DNA of 52,914 bases from Calditrichota bacterium (GCA_024277115.1 JAJRVW010000008.1:1-52914), one strand, 5' to 3'. Counted from the first letter of the stretch, positions 34,670-43,694 are shown. The notes: generated by a model from the sequence alone, not told the origin. Numbers and translations are program-made.

Positions 34670-35044
34670 TTATAGGAGGATATAACTGCCGGAGACCATT
34701 GCTTTAAAAATCAGTAAATTCATTTTACTGGTTATGTTCATTCTGTTAAGGGCAAAAATATTTGAGCCCGGCTTATTATAACCTTTCAGCTGGGTTGTTG
34801 CGCAAGAATAGCCGAGTTCTTTTAACTGATTAAAGTGAACGGGCAAAAAATTGCCATTATCGCCGTTGGGATAACTAAACAAATTGCAGGGCTCGCCCAA
34901 ATTTGTTTCAATTTTCTGCTTGGAAATTGAAAGCTCGTTAAAAGAAGCCTGTTCATCCATCATATTTAAAAGTGTATGCGTATGGGTGTGGGAGCCAATT
35001 TCCATGCCTGCCCCACGCATTTCTTTTACTTCGCCCCAATTCAT
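34670..35044 (-). CDS. C-terminal part of an interrupted polysaccharide deacetylase
   Basis: This 124-codon stretch begins at an internal ATG and is in the same frame as 35057-35689, separated only by TAG and four codons (RYDF). It carries MEIGSHTHTHTLL, the metal-binding HxxxH motif of NodB deacetylases, and NLFSYPNGD, the later Tyr-Pro motif. Neither half contains the complete active site, so the intact gene would be 34670-35689 (339 residues). Confidence 0.82.
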   Translation of the reverse strand: MNWGEVKEMRGAGMEIGSHTHTHTLLNMMDEQASFNELSISKQKIETNLGEPCNLFSYPNGDNGNFLPVHFNQLKELGYSCATTQLKGYNKPGSNIFALNRMNITSKMNLLIFKAMVSGSYILL

Positions 35045-35056
35045 AAAATCATAACG

Positions 35057-35689
35057 CTAGGGGTCTTCGTTTATGGCCCAATCATCATAGCCGGTTATTT
35101 CGGAGAGTTCTGCCAGAACACGCTCCTCCACCTCTATGGGATGAAATTTTAAATAAGTCCTGACAAGTACCGAAGCCTTTTCCCTTTTTTCAACAGAAGA
35201 AAGGTCTAGCTCAACAGGCTCGTCCAGGTTAACTTTTAACTTATTTAGTTTTGTATTAAGTAAAATATCATTGACCTTTTCGGTCCAAAGCATATAATGT
35301 TTTCCGATAAAATCGGTCGCGATATAAAAAACGGCCGTGGCATCATTATCTAAAAGTACCGGTACGGCATAGTCGTGATTATTTTTAAAGCCATCATCAA
35401 AAGTTATGACGACATGGATATTATCGAGCCTGTCTGCCTTTAACCGCTCCGTCGCCTCATTTAAACTAATAATACTATAATGCTTTTTTAAGTATTTGAT
35501 TTGGGCGTCAAAATCCTCGGCGCTTACACAGTTGCGGTAATCAAACCCCTCAAATTTGGGCGAGTTTGGTAGAACCGAATGATAGGTGAGGATGAGTACC
35601 GACCCCTTGTTTTTTTGTTTATAAAGCTGGTTTAAGCCAGAAAGGTCGAGGGCGGAATATAAAATATTTTTTACAAAATTTTTAGGCAT
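35057..35689 (-). CDS. N-terminal part of a polysaccharide deacetylase interrupted by in-frame TAG
   Basis: This 210-aa frame has the NodB start LILTYHSVLP (27-42 region), motif 1 VVITFDDGFKNN (catalytic and metal aspartates) and FYIATDFIG. It ends ...WAINEDP at TAG 35057-35059. The same frame continues at once with RYDFMNWGEVKEM and the HTHTH motif, so a single GAG, CAG or AAG to TAG change is the simplest explanation. The start overlaps the flippase stop by 8 bases. As written, the product would lack the metal-binding histidines. Confidence 0.82.
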   Translation of the reverse strand: MPKNFVKNILYSALDLSGLNQLYKQKNKGSVLILTYHSVLPNSPKFEGFDYRNCVSAEDFDAQIKYLKKHYSIISLNEATERLKADRLDNIHVVITFDDGFKNNHDYAVPVLLDNDATAVFYIATDFIGKHYMLWTEKVNDILLNTKLNKLKVNLDEPVELDLSSVEKREKASVLVRTYLKFHPIEVEERVLAELSEITGYDDWAINEDP

Positions 35690-37229
35690 TACTGTTTTCT
35701 TTTACCTTCTTTTTTGCTGATTTTTTACCAAGAAGAAGTTTAAGCACCTCATCTACCGCTGCAAATTTAAAAATGAAATTTGAACCAAAAAATGCCATCG
35801 CAGCTGATAAGCTGATTATCGCCAGCATAATTGGTGAATTAAATGAAATGTAATTTAAGGCCAGATATTGTGACAAGTACATTACTACAATCATACTTAA
35901 GCTAATTAGCAGTGCCGGCCTTAAGCTGATAATATTGTCTTTCCATGTCCAACCCGAGTGACGAATATATTCATTGGCATTAATAAAAAAACCAAACAAT
36001 GATGTACCAACCACAGCCCAGGCGACCATAACAATGCTATGCTGGGCCGTAAAAAAGAGGCTTATAAGTAAAACAACCAAAACATAGGAGTGGGCTTTTG
36101 TCCTATTTTTTACCAATCCCTTTGCCAAAAATACCGGATAAAAAACCATGGTTGCCGATTCAATTAAGCCACTGATGGACATGATTTGCAAAGGCTGAAT
36201 TGTTTGTACCCATTTGGGGCCGTATACTAAAGGGATTAACGAAGGCGCCGCAAAATAGAGCCAGGTCATTAAAGGGAAAGTAACTAAAGTAACCGCGCCC
36301 ATTACCTTGCGCATTGCTGAAATCAGCCGTTCTTCCTCATCCTGGATACGTGAGTAAGTTGCCAAAAGGACACTGTTGATCATATCCGAAACCCTTTTGC
36401 GTGGTGTATTCATCAGGTTAAAAGCACGCTCATAAAAACCCAGCATACCCAATCCTAAAAACTTACTTACAAAGAAATACGCGCTGTTCTTATAAAAATA
36501 TTGCACATAGCTTTGCATGTTCATCCAGATACCAAAAGAGAAAACATTATTAAGGGCTTCCCGGTTCAGGCCAAGACGCGGTTTCCATTTAGAATAGCTG
36601 TAAAAGGCAATAACCTGGATTAAATCACCGAGTAACATGCCGTATACAATACTCCACACACCAAAATCGTAAAGGGCAAAACCAATTGGTGAAAGAAAAC
36701 GGACAACCCCGCCGGCAATACCGATAAGCGATTCCTGCTTAAATTTTAATTCCCTTTTTAAAAGTGAATTGGGCACGGCATAGAGGCTGATCAAAATAAA
36801 AGAAATAGAAATTACCCGCAGGACTTCTGTAACCGTGGCGACATGGCCAATATCTTTTGCATTGGTTACAAAATTAGCTAGTTGGGGTGCAAAAACAACA
36901 ATCAGTGTCGCGGTAAGCGCGGCCAGGATAAGATTAAGCGTAAACGTAGTACGGATATGGTTTTCATCAATTAATTTTTGCTGGACCAAGACCTGGGCAA
37001 ATCCAAAATTGCCTAACCGTTGGGCAAAACGCGTTACAATTAAAACAATGCCCATTATACCAAAATCTTCCGGGAATAAAATGCGCGCCAAAACAATGGA
37101 TGCGATAAACCGGGCGCCCTGGCTGCTCACCGCACGCAGTAATGTCCAAATAACACCTTTGCGGGCCTGGCCGGAAAGGCTTTTGGCTTTTTCTTTTTTG
37201 CCTTCTAAATCCAGCGGATTATTTTTCAC
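35682..37229 (-). CDS. Wzx-type MOP-superfamily flippase (second copy)
   Basis: This 515-aa protein has 12-14 hydrophobic segments. It begins with KGVIWTLLRAVSSQGARFI and RILFPEDFGIMGIVLIV, and FGIWMNMQSYVQYFYKNS and RAFNLMNTPRKRVSDMI are typical of lipopolysaccharide O-unit flippases. It resembles the copy at 3687-5195. It overlaps the GT4 gene upstream by 11 bases and the broken deacetylase downstream by 8, so it is deep inside a co-translated run. It probably flips the undecaprenyl-linked repeat unit made by the adjacent glycosyltransferases. The start is GTG. Confidence 0.9.
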   Translation of the reverse strand: MKNNPLDLEGKKEKAKSLSGQARKGVIWTLLRAVSSQGARFIASIVLARILFPEDFGIMGIVLIVTRFAQRLGNFGFAQVLVQQKLIDENHIRTTFTLNLILAALTATLIVVFAPQLANFVTNAKDIGHVATVTEVLRVISISFILISLYAVPNSLLKRELKFKQESLIGIAGGVVRFLSPIGFALYDFGVWSIVYGMLLGDLIQVIAFYSYSKWKPRLGLNREALNNVFSFGIWMNMQSYVQYFYKNSAYFFVSKFLGLGMLGFYERAFNLMNTPRKRVSDMINSVLLATYSRIQDEEERLISAMRKVMGAVTLVTFPLMTWLYFAAPSLIPLVYGPKWVQTIQPLQIMSISGLIESATMVFYPVFLAKGLVKNRTKAHSYVLVVLLISLFFTAQHSIVMVAWAVVGTSLFGFFINANEYIRHSGWTWKDNIISLRPALLISLSMIVVMYLSQYLALNYISFNSPIMLAIISLSAAMAFFGSNFIFKFAAVDEVLKLLLGKKSAKKKVKENSNA

Positions 37230-38355
37230 TTAAGGCCTTCATATAAAAAGACTCATAGTTCTCTACCATTTTCTCAAGAGAGAATTTTTTTAACATTTTT
37301 TCTTTTGCCTGCTGTCCGGTTTCCTTACGCAATGCGGTATCTTTAATTAGTTTTTCCAAAATGTCCACCAATTCATCAAGATTATCTAAATCGAATAAAA
37401 ACCCTGTTTTTCCATTTGTTACAAGTTCCGGGTTGCCGCCCACATTGGAGGCAACCACAGGCAATTCGGTTGCCATGGCTTCCTGTATCACATTGGAACA
37501 GCCTTCGCTTAATGATGGCAAAACAAAAACATCAAACGCGCTTAAATAACCCGGCACATCACTCTTATTGCCCGGCAATTTTATATAATCCGCAACACAT
37601 TGTTCTTCCGCTTCTTTTTGCAGGGCAGGCCGCAAAGAGTTCTCAGGAGAATCGCCTACAATCGTTATTAGAAAATCCAGTTTTTTTTGTTTTAATTTTT
37701 TGGCCGCAGCAATAAGGATACGTTGATTTTTTACTTTTACAGTGCGCCCGACGGTACCGATCAAAACTGTCTCTTTTTTACAGCACAACTCGTTCCTGTA
37801 CTTTTCACGTTTTTCAATATCCCGAAAATATTTTTTGGAGTTCACACCATTTAAGATCGAATAAAAAGAGTTTTCAGGGAGTTCAAGTTCCTTTGTCAGT
37901 CTGTCTGCCAATATTCCGGAAACCGAAAGCAGTTTATCGCTCCAGCCAAACATCAATTTCTGTACAAATTTCCGCTTTGGGTCTTTATGAAAGGTACCGT
38001 GCTCACCATGAATAACGATGGGAACCCTGGCAAGTTTTGCCGCAACAACACCTTCTACCAAAGTGCCCCAGGCATGGGTGTGTACGATATCAATTTTATT
38101 TTTCCGCAAGATATGCGCAAGGCGGAACGGCAAAGTCGGGTCATTGCCCTTTTTCTTGTTGATGGAGATCAGTTGGGTGCGTTTGGTGTCAAGAATTAGG
38201 CTGTCAATAACACGATCGAGCACAATTAAAAAACCTTCAAAGCGGTCGGGATCGGTATGGTTGAGCAGCTTAACGATACCCATCTCTTTTCCGGCGGGCG
38301 CCAGGTAGTTGATAATATGTGCCACCCGGACTTTTCGATTGGGGTTATACTTCAT
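37219..38355 (-). CDS. GT4 glycosyltransferase
   Basis: This 378-aa GT-B enzyme has RVAHIINYLAPAGKEMGIVKLL at the start, DIVHTHAWGTLVEGVVAAK, an SILNGVNSKKYF linker, IGTVGRTVKVKNQRILI and the donor motif PSLSEGCSNVIQEAMATELPVVASNVGG (E-x7-E). These are all standard GT4 hallmarks. Overlaps of 11 bases with both neighbours show tight operon packing. It likely acts at an early to middle step of repeat-unit assembly. Confidence 0.92.
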   Translation of the reverse strand: MKYNPNRKVRVAHIINYLAPAGKEMGIVKLLNHTDPDRFEGFLIVLDRVIDSLILDTKRTQLISINKKKGNDPTLPFRLAHILRKNKIDIVHTHAWGTLVEGVVAAKLARVPIVIHGEHGTFHKDPKRKFVQKLMFGWSDKLLSVSGILADRLTKELELPENSFYSILNGVNSKKYFRDIEKREKYRNELCCKKETVLIGTVGRTVKVKNQRILIAAAKKLKQKKLDFLITIVGDSPENSLRPALQKEAEEQCVADYIKLPGNKSDVPGYLSAFDVFVLPSLSEGCSNVIQEAMATELPVVASNVGGNPELVTNGKTGFLFDLDNLDELVDILEKLIKDTALRKETGQQAKEKMLKKFSLEKMVENYESFYMKALSEK

Positions 38356-39709
38356 CTAAAAAATTTTCCAGTTTTTTGATATAGCTTTTCATATCAAAGG
38401 AGGCAATGTATTCTTCATTTACAGAAAATGATCCTGCCTTTAGGGCATCGAGTATATCTAAAACAGCTTTTTCTATTTCAGCCACTTCCTGCGAGGCAGC
38501 TACAAAACCAAGCTTTGCCTCTTTTATAACTTTGTCGGTGGCGCTATCATGCTCGGCCAATGCAAGGATTGGCCTGCGGGTATACATATATTCAAATAAT
38601 TTTGCAGGGATTTGCAAATCTGTCCCTGGCTGTACAATTATCAGGGCGTCTGCATCAAACATGGTTTGGATGCTTGTTTTAAAATCAACCTGTGGTTTAA
38701 AAACAACAAGATCGGCAATATCCAACTCTGTAAGCCGGTCATGTAAAAAATTTAATTCGCCTGCTACAAAACCAATAAACTCAAAAAGCACATCGCCTAC
38801 CTTTATTTTACCGGCCTGCTTCAGATTTTTAATCGCATATAATAGTTTTTCCGGATTGCGTTTTTTATATAATGACCCAAGATGAACAAAACGTTTGGGC
38901 ATATTTTTAAGGGGCGTTTTTCGGCTGTCCTTAAAATCATCCGCATCATAACCATTAAAAAACAGAAAAAACTTTTCAGGGTTGCAATCTTTGTAGTGGT
39001 TTGCATATTCCTGATGAAGTTTTTGTGTTACAAAAACAGCTGCATCAGCTGCCTGGATTGTTTTTCGCTCTAAATATTTTTCAAGAGTTGTTTTAAGCGC
39101 AGATCCTGCATCCCAGCGGGAAAGCGCCCAGGGGTCACGAAAATCCAAAACGAGTTTGGCGCCTGTTTTTTTCTTTATCTTCCAGGCCATAATAAAAAGT
39201 GAATGCGGCGGGGCTGTGGTATAAATTATGTCAATATTTTGTTCTTTAACGATACGCACACCCTCTTTAATTGCCTTGGGCATCCAGCCAATATGTTTAT
39301 CCGGAAACTCCAATACAGAAAAAAGTGCATCGCGAAAACGATTAGTCATTTTGGTGGCAACCGATTGTTTTCTGTTTTTCTTATTAGATTTTATTGCTGG
39401 AGATTGGTCACCATTATTATTTGGTACGGCGGATTTGCTCTTTGAAAAAAGTTTTTTAGAAAAAGATTTCAACCTTGTAAAAACCATGGTTGGGTCAAAC
39501 ATATCCGTACGAAACACTTTAACGGAACCCGGTACCCTTTTGGCCATCAGGTTCTCCGAGCCATCATCGCCATAATAGCTTTCGTTTAACGATAAAACAT
39601 AAAACTGAAATTTATCAGGATCGATAAATTTTAAAATTTTTGTAACCCGTTGTGTTCCCACAGATCGGTTTGGAGGGAAATTAGAAGTTAAGAACAGGAC
39701 TTTTTTCAT
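38345..39709 (-). CDS. GT4-like glycosyltransferase
   Basis: This 454-aa GT-B protein has KVLFLTSNFPPNRSVGTQRVTK at the N-terminus. A basic low-complexity insert (about 83-120, KSKSAVPNN...KKNRKQSV) leads into IDIIYTTAPPHSLFIMAWKI. The C-terminal domain contains RFVHLGSLYKKRNPEKLLYAI and VQPGTDLQIPAKLFEYMYTRRPILALAE with the donor glutamates. The form is common in exopolysaccharide loci. It lies between the O-antigen ligase gene and the next GT4 gene. Confidence 0.86.
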   Translation of the reverse strand: MKKVLFLTSNFPPNRSVGTQRVTKILKFIDPDKFQFYVLSLNESYYGDDGSENLMAKRVPGSVKVFRTDMFDPTMVFTRLKSFSKKLFSKSKSAVPNNNGDQSPAIKSNKKNRKQSVATKMTNRFRDALFSVLEFPDKHIGWMPKAIKEGVRIVKEQNIDIIYTTAPPHSLFIMAWKIKKKTGAKLVLDFRDPWALSRWDAGSALKTTLEKYLERKTIQAADAAVFVTQKLHQEYANHYKDCNPEKFFLFFNGYDADDFKDSRKTPLKNMPKRFVHLGSLYKKRNPEKLLYAIKNLKQAGKIKVGDVLFEFIGFVAGELNFLHDRLTELDIADLVVFKPQVDFKTSIQTMFDADALIIVQPGTDLQIPAKLFEYMYTRRPILALAEHDSATDKVIKEAKLGFVAASQEVAEIEKAVLDILDALKAGSFSVNEEYIASFDMKSYIKKLENFLDEV

Positions 39710-39839
39710 AGATAAAAATATTTCATAATATGGTTAATATGCGTATAAATAATTTAGAAGGAGATTAGCAGGAAGAACTATATTATAACCGACTCATTAT
39801 CACTATCTTCCAGGTCGTCTTCATTTTCTTCCGGCGGCG

Positions 39840-40646
39840 TCAGCATTTCGTTAACCTGTAAATTTTGAAGGACAACGGCAAATGCGCCAAACCAATAATA
39901 GACTTCAGAATAGACCCGATTATGCGTAAGCCCGGCAAAAAAAGTGCGATTATACCCATCTGGATTGCCATCGCATCTACATAATACGAATATCCGGGCG
40001 TCTCCGGCGATCGTTTACGAATGCGCCCAAGAATAAAAAACATGTGAAAAGTAAATCCAAAATATAGAAAAATACCAACAACGCCCCACTCAACTAAGAC
40101 TAGGAAGAAGGTACTATGAACGGTTTTTACACCTTTGTCTTGCATTACCTCAACAAGTTCGGGCACATAATCCATCACCAATTTTGTAAATGCCTTACCA
40201 CCGGCACCGGCAGGATGGTCTTTCCACATCTCGATAGCGCCGTTCCATAAGTAGATTCGGCTCATGGCCGACCCATCTTCTTCATAATTCTGGATCGTAC
40301 TTTGCCGTTCGATAAATTGATCATTGGCCAGCATAAAAACCATAAAAACACCGGCAACCAGTGCAAGAAGGACATACCAGCGCAAGCGGCCCTTAATCCA
40401 AATAAAGCTAAGTATCCCGATAACAAGTACAGCTAAAAATGACGCACGTGAGTTTGCTAAAATAATAAGGTTTAACAGGAGTGGCACAGAAAGAATGGTC
40501 ACAATTTTTTGCCATCGCTTTCCTGTTAATGCATATAATCCAAAGAAGGGCAAGATAGCCGCAACATGTGCCGAGATGGCATTTTCTTCGGTTGCATTGG
40601 GCGCAATTACCCCAAGGTAGCGGTTCCCGCCCCGTTGCCAGGCCAC
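39840..40646 (-). CDS. O-antigen ligase/polymerase, C-terminal part (frameshifted at both ends)
   Basis: This 268-codon frame has several membrane segments and the O-glycosylation-ligase-like stretch GGNRYLGVIAPNATEENAISAH, then RIYLWNGAIEMWKDHPAGAGG and the histidine loop VKTVHSTFFLVLVEWG typical of Wzy_C/WaaL proteins. The GTG start is internal; the N-terminal third is at 40607-41092. At the other end a second shift at an A7 run (39937-39943 on the plus strand) would convert the final residues to FAGLTHNRVYSEVYYWFGAFAVVLQ and an acidic tail ending at TAG 39778. The repaired gene (39778-41092) would encode about 438 aa. Confidence 0.82.
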   Translation of the reverse strand: MAWQRGGNRYLGVIAPNATEENAISAHVAAILPFFGLYALTGKRWQKIVTILSVPLLLNLIILANSRASFLAVLVIGILSFIWIKGRLRWYVLLALVAGVFMVFMLANDQFIERQSTIQNYEEDGSAMSRIYLWNGAIEMWKDHPAGAGGKAFTKLVMDYVPELVEVMQDKGVKTVHSTFFLVLVEWGVVGIFLYFGFTFHMFFILGRIRKRSPETPGYSYYVDAMAIQMGIIALFLPGLRIIGSILKSIIGLAHLPLSFKIYRLTKC

Positions 40647-41092
40647 CCGTCCAAATTTGCCACGGAAAATATTAAGGTCCAGATTATTTTTTTATGATGG
40701 TCCACCTCCCGGACCAGATACATCATTAAAAAAATCTGGATGGTCATTTTTAAAAAATTCTCTGAGCGCTTGAAGCTGTCTTTAGGGCTAATGGCAAAAA
40801 AGACGCTTACAAAATACATATACGCCGTCATGGCCACCAGCCACCAAATTAAGCTATAATTAGCTTCCTTAAGCTGCTTCAACTTTCCATGGTTTATTAT
40901 TAAGCTCCACAATGTTATCAGAGAAACTAACATGGACCAGCGGAAATCGGGTAATGGATCGCCCCACCACATATAAGGCGGATGATTGTGCCATTCAAAA
41001 ATATAGAGGGCAACTCCCCAAAAGGGATTTTTTAATGTGAGGTAAACGCCTGTAAGAAAAAGCAGAATAAAAAGGACAGCGGTTGCAGACAT
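40607..41092 (-). CDS. O-antigen ligase/polymerase, N-terminal part (frameshifted)
   Basis: This 161-codon frame has four to five membrane segments (FILLFLTGVYLTL, WGVALYIFEWHNHPP, SLITLWSLII, FLMMYLVREVDHHKK), typical of putative O-glycosylation ligases of exosortase-A-type loci. The last dozen residues (DGWPGNGAGTATLG) are unrelated to the family, and the proper continuation RVAWQRGGNRYLG lies in the next frame at 40646. The missing base is most likely in AAATTT at 40653-40658; a T7 run at 40687-40693 is a second candidate. The protein should polymerise repeat units or transfer them to an acceptor. It begins two bases after the LarA-like gene. Confidence 0.82.
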   Translation of the reverse strand: MSATAVLFILLFLTGVYLTLKNPFWGVALYIFEWHNHPPYMWWGDPLPDFRWSMLVSLITLWSLIINHGKLKQLKEANYSLIWWLVAMTAYMYFVSVFFAISPKDSFKRSENFLKMTIQIFLMMYLVREVDHHKKIIWTLIFSVANLDGWPGNGAGTATLG

Positions 41093-41094
41093 AT

Positions 41095-42303
41095 TTATCC
41101 TGTTAATTGCATGCTGCCATAAGGGAAAATGGCAACTTTGGGGTTTGCAGGAACAAAAGAATTAAGGTGTTCAATTAAATTGTCCCAATTATTAAAAAAA
41201 TTATAGTCTTCATTAAAAACAGTTTGAAAATCTTCCCGGGAAACATTTTCTGAGAAGAGAACAAAGTTATACTCTTTCAAAAAACGGATCGGGCGCGGTT
41301 TCCGATATAACCTACCACCCGGGCCAAACAATCCATGATGGCCAAGCCCTTCGGAACATGCCGTTAATAAAATGTAAGTCCCACCCGGTTTTAAAAGTTT
41401 TTCTTTTGATGATTTTATCGGAATAAAACCATTTTCTGCCTGTAAAAGCTCCGTATCTTTTGGATAGGCGGATGAGATGACTACGTCATAAAGTTGATTG
41501 TTTGTATTTGTTAAACAATATGCGCGGGCTTCTTCTGCGGCTTCACGATGCGCATCCACATAGTGGCCGCAATAAATATTACGGATGCTTCGGTTGGCAT
41601 TTATCACGACACCGATAAAAAAATCTATCCCGGCCTTCTGAACAAACTCTTCTATCGTTGCCCTAAACTTATTATTTTCCATACTGCCAAGCTTGCCCAT
41701 AAAACCCATCAATACAGATTTATGCGTTTTGGCCAGTGTTTCCATATCAGCCAAACCGGGAAACAACATCTTAGCCCCACCGCTAAATCCGGCAAAACTA
41801 TGGGCAGTTAAACCACTAATCACTATTTTATAATCCGACTCCACATAATGGCGATTAAGCTTTACCTCTGTTTTCCCCCAAATAACATCAATCGGCACAA
41901 CATCTTCTGTATCGTGATTGATACAATTAACGTTTTCAACAATAAACTTGCCCAGCTTTTTTTGCATATTTTCTATGCTCAGGCCATGATGTGAGCCAAG
42001 GCCGATCAGGACTTTGATTTTGTCGTTGGCCACACCTGCATTATTAAGCCGGGAAATAATGAGGGGCAATAATCCATGCAGTTCAACCGGGCGTGTCAGG
42101 TCGTCCACTACAATTACAGCAGATTTTGGCTTTTTTTCCGATAGAGAATCAGGCAAGGCGTTTAGCTTTTGGGCTAAGTCTGAATCTGAGATGGCCATTT
42201 CACTATCCAGGTTATAGGCATCTATCTCCCAGCCATCGGGGATTGAAAAAGATTTCATGGAGTCGCCATACCAGGCGCCCCAGGGAAGTGTAATCTCGGC
42301 CAT
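41095..42303 (-). CDS. LarA-like (lactate racemase family, DUF2088) protein
   Basis: This 402-aa protein keeps the LarA active-site pattern: VDDLTRP with D68 and R71, GLGSHHGLS with H105/H106, TAHSFAGFSGGAKMLFPG with H168 and K178, and H194. The H168-K178-H194 spacing (10 and 16) equals that of H174, K184 and H200 in Lactobacillus plantarum LarA, where the lysine binds the nickel-pincer nucleotide. LarA-family enzymes racemise or epimerise 2-hydroxy acids. No cofactor genes (larB, larC, larE) are in the window. It starts three bases after the acyl carrier protein stop, so the two are probably co-translated. A hydroxy-acid decoration of the polymer is a guess. Confidence 0.82.
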   Translation of the reverse strand: MAEITLPWGAWYGDSMKSFSIPDGWEIDAYNLDSEMAISDSDLAQKLNALPDSLSEKKPKSAVIVVDDLTRPVELHGLLPLIISRLNNAGVANDKIKVLIGLGSHHGLSIENMQKKLGKFIVENVNCINHDTEDVVPIDVIWGKTEVKLNRHYVESDYKIVISGLTAHSFAGFSGGAKMLFPGLADMETLAKTHKSVLMGFMGKLGSMENNKFRATIEEFVQKAGIDFFIGVVINANRSIRNIYCGHYVDAHREAAEEARAYCLTNTNNQLYDVVISSAYPKDTELLQAENGFIPIKSSKEKLLKPGGTYILLTACSEGLGHHGLFGPGGRLYRKPRPIRFLKEYNFVLFSENVSREDFQTVFNEDYNFFNNWDNLIEHLNSFVPANPKVAIFPYGSMQLTG

Positions 42304-42305
42304 TA

Positions 42306-42539
42306 TTATTTCTTGGAACCTATAAATTCTACTATCGCGTTGATGGAATCGAAATTTTCCGGCAACATATCATCCTCGTCAATGTCAATTCCAAATTCTT
42401 TCTGGATATAATCGATCAACTCAAGCATCTTAAAAGAGTCAATTATTCCAAGCTCCAATAGTGAGTCATCATTATCTAAATCTTCAAATTCTTCTTTCAA
42501 ACTGTCATCATACAGAAACTTTAAAATCTGATCTTTCAT
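42306..42539 (-). CDS. Acyl carrier protein
   Basis: This 77-aa acidic protein has the four-helix ACP pattern. Ser35 in LLELGIIDSFKMLELIDYI is the phosphopantetheine site, with the usual Asp before it, and helix III follows after FGIDIDEDDMLPENFDS. It differs from housekeeping ACPs (GADSLD) and resembles the stand-alone carriers of exosortase-A-type loci. The AMP-forming ligase at 47968 could load it. The GNAT gene upstream and the LarA-like gene downstream are in line with it, suggesting acyl transfer to the glycan. Confidence 0.87.
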   Translation of the reverse strand: MKDQILKFLYDDSLKEEFEDLDNDDSLLELGIIDSFKMLELIDYIQKEFGIDIDEDDMLPENFDSINAIVEFIGSKK

Positions 42540-42594
42540 TTACAAAACTCCTTAAATATTAATACTAAATTTTAGCGGAATGCTTTAATTATAT

Positions 42595-43662
42595 TTATGC
42601 ATCCCTGTCGCCTACGGTCATAAACCATTTTTTCCCATCCATTACTGCTGCTGCCAAATCCGGATTTTTCTCCTCATTGGAATAAGCAATTACCCCGGAC
42701 GTCGCATCCGGCCGAAATTTAAAACCCAGCTTCTTCAGATCAGGGATGAACGGGTTAAACTCTTCAATTATAAATGAGAGGGAAACAATTGACCTTTTAA
42801 AATTTTTACGCACATTATTTATAAACATACGGAACAGTTGAGACGAAAAGCGATCAAAATCATCAACCAATACATCAATGATATGCACGACATCATCTTT
42901 ACGGACGAAGAAAATGGTCCCAACCAAATGATTTTTATAAAACATATCAAATTGCTGATATTTACGGTTTGGGTTGGAGCCAAATTTCCATTGTAGATAT
43001 TTACTGCTCCTGTCTGCGACAACCGGGAAGGCTTCGGTCATTTTTCGATAAAGTTCATCATGGCCTTTGTGAACCTGCACATCGTCGTAAATTTTGCCAG
43101 ATAACCCTAAAAATGTATTAAACCGGTACTTGAAAGAGAGCAACAGGTTGGCGGGTTTGGCAAGAAAAAAAGAAAGCTTTGTACTTTTGACAATCGCTTT
43201 TACCTGGCGGGTCACCCGAATTGGCAAAGCATAGCGGTGCATCTGTGCTATTTTTTTGTGCCCGACTTTTAAATGAATAATTTCCATACGCTCATTAGGG
43301 TGTGCATACAAAAATGGCGGGTTATTATCATCGATACATTCTTTTGCAGCCCGTCGTAGTTTTAATGCCACGCCCAATGCCCGGTATTTTTTTTCAATGG
43401 AAAAATCTCCACAATTCCACCCAATGTATTGCTTGCCCTCAACAAATACAGGCCGGGGAAAAACACCTGTAAAGCCAACCGGGATATTTTTTTTGTCGTC
43501 CCAAATAATCCATGCTTTGGCCTTTCCAAACGGATTATTCAGATAAATCCATTCGAACCTTTTATCATAATCAAATCCGGCAACTGACCGGTTGTTGGTA
43601 AGTATGCCTACCATAATTTGGCGGTCTTTTACCAAATCCGCTTCTTTTACTATATAGCCCAT
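42595..43662 (-). CDS. GNAT-family N-acyltransferase-like protein
   Basis: This 355-aa protein has the GNAT fold in its N-terminal half: KNIPVGFTGVFPRPVFVEGK and a CGDFSIEKKYRALGVALKLRRAA acetyl-CoA-loop-like stretch (about 85-107), followed by FLYAHPNERM. The C-terminal half may be a second GNAT-like domain (HLVGTIFFVRKDDVVHIIDVLVDD). Such two-domain proteins in polysaccharide loci are assumed to acylate amino sugars. The gene lies 55 bases upstream of the acyl carrier protein gene, which might provide the acyl donor. The acceptor is unknown. Confidence 0.72.
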   Translation of the reverse strand: MGYIVKEADLVKDRQIMVGILTNNRSVAGFDYDKRFEWIYLNNPFGKAKAWIIWDDKKNIPVGFTGVFPRPVFVEGKQYIGWNCGDFSIEKKYRALGVALKLRRAAKECIDDNNPPFLYAHPNERMEIIHLKVGHKKIAQMHRYALPIRVTRQVKAIVKSTKLSFFLAKPANLLLSFKYRFNTFLGLSGKIYDDVQVHKGHDELYRKMTEAFPVVADRSSKYLQWKFGSNPNRKYQQFDMFYKNHLVGTIFFVRKDDVVHIIDVLVDDFDRFSSQLFRMFINNVRKNFKRSIVSLSFIIEEFNPFIPDLKKLGFKFRPDATSGVIAYSNEEKNPDLAAAVMDGKKWFMTVGDRDA

Positions 43663-43694
43663 ATTACTGCCTAAAAATTAAAAATTTTTCTTAA

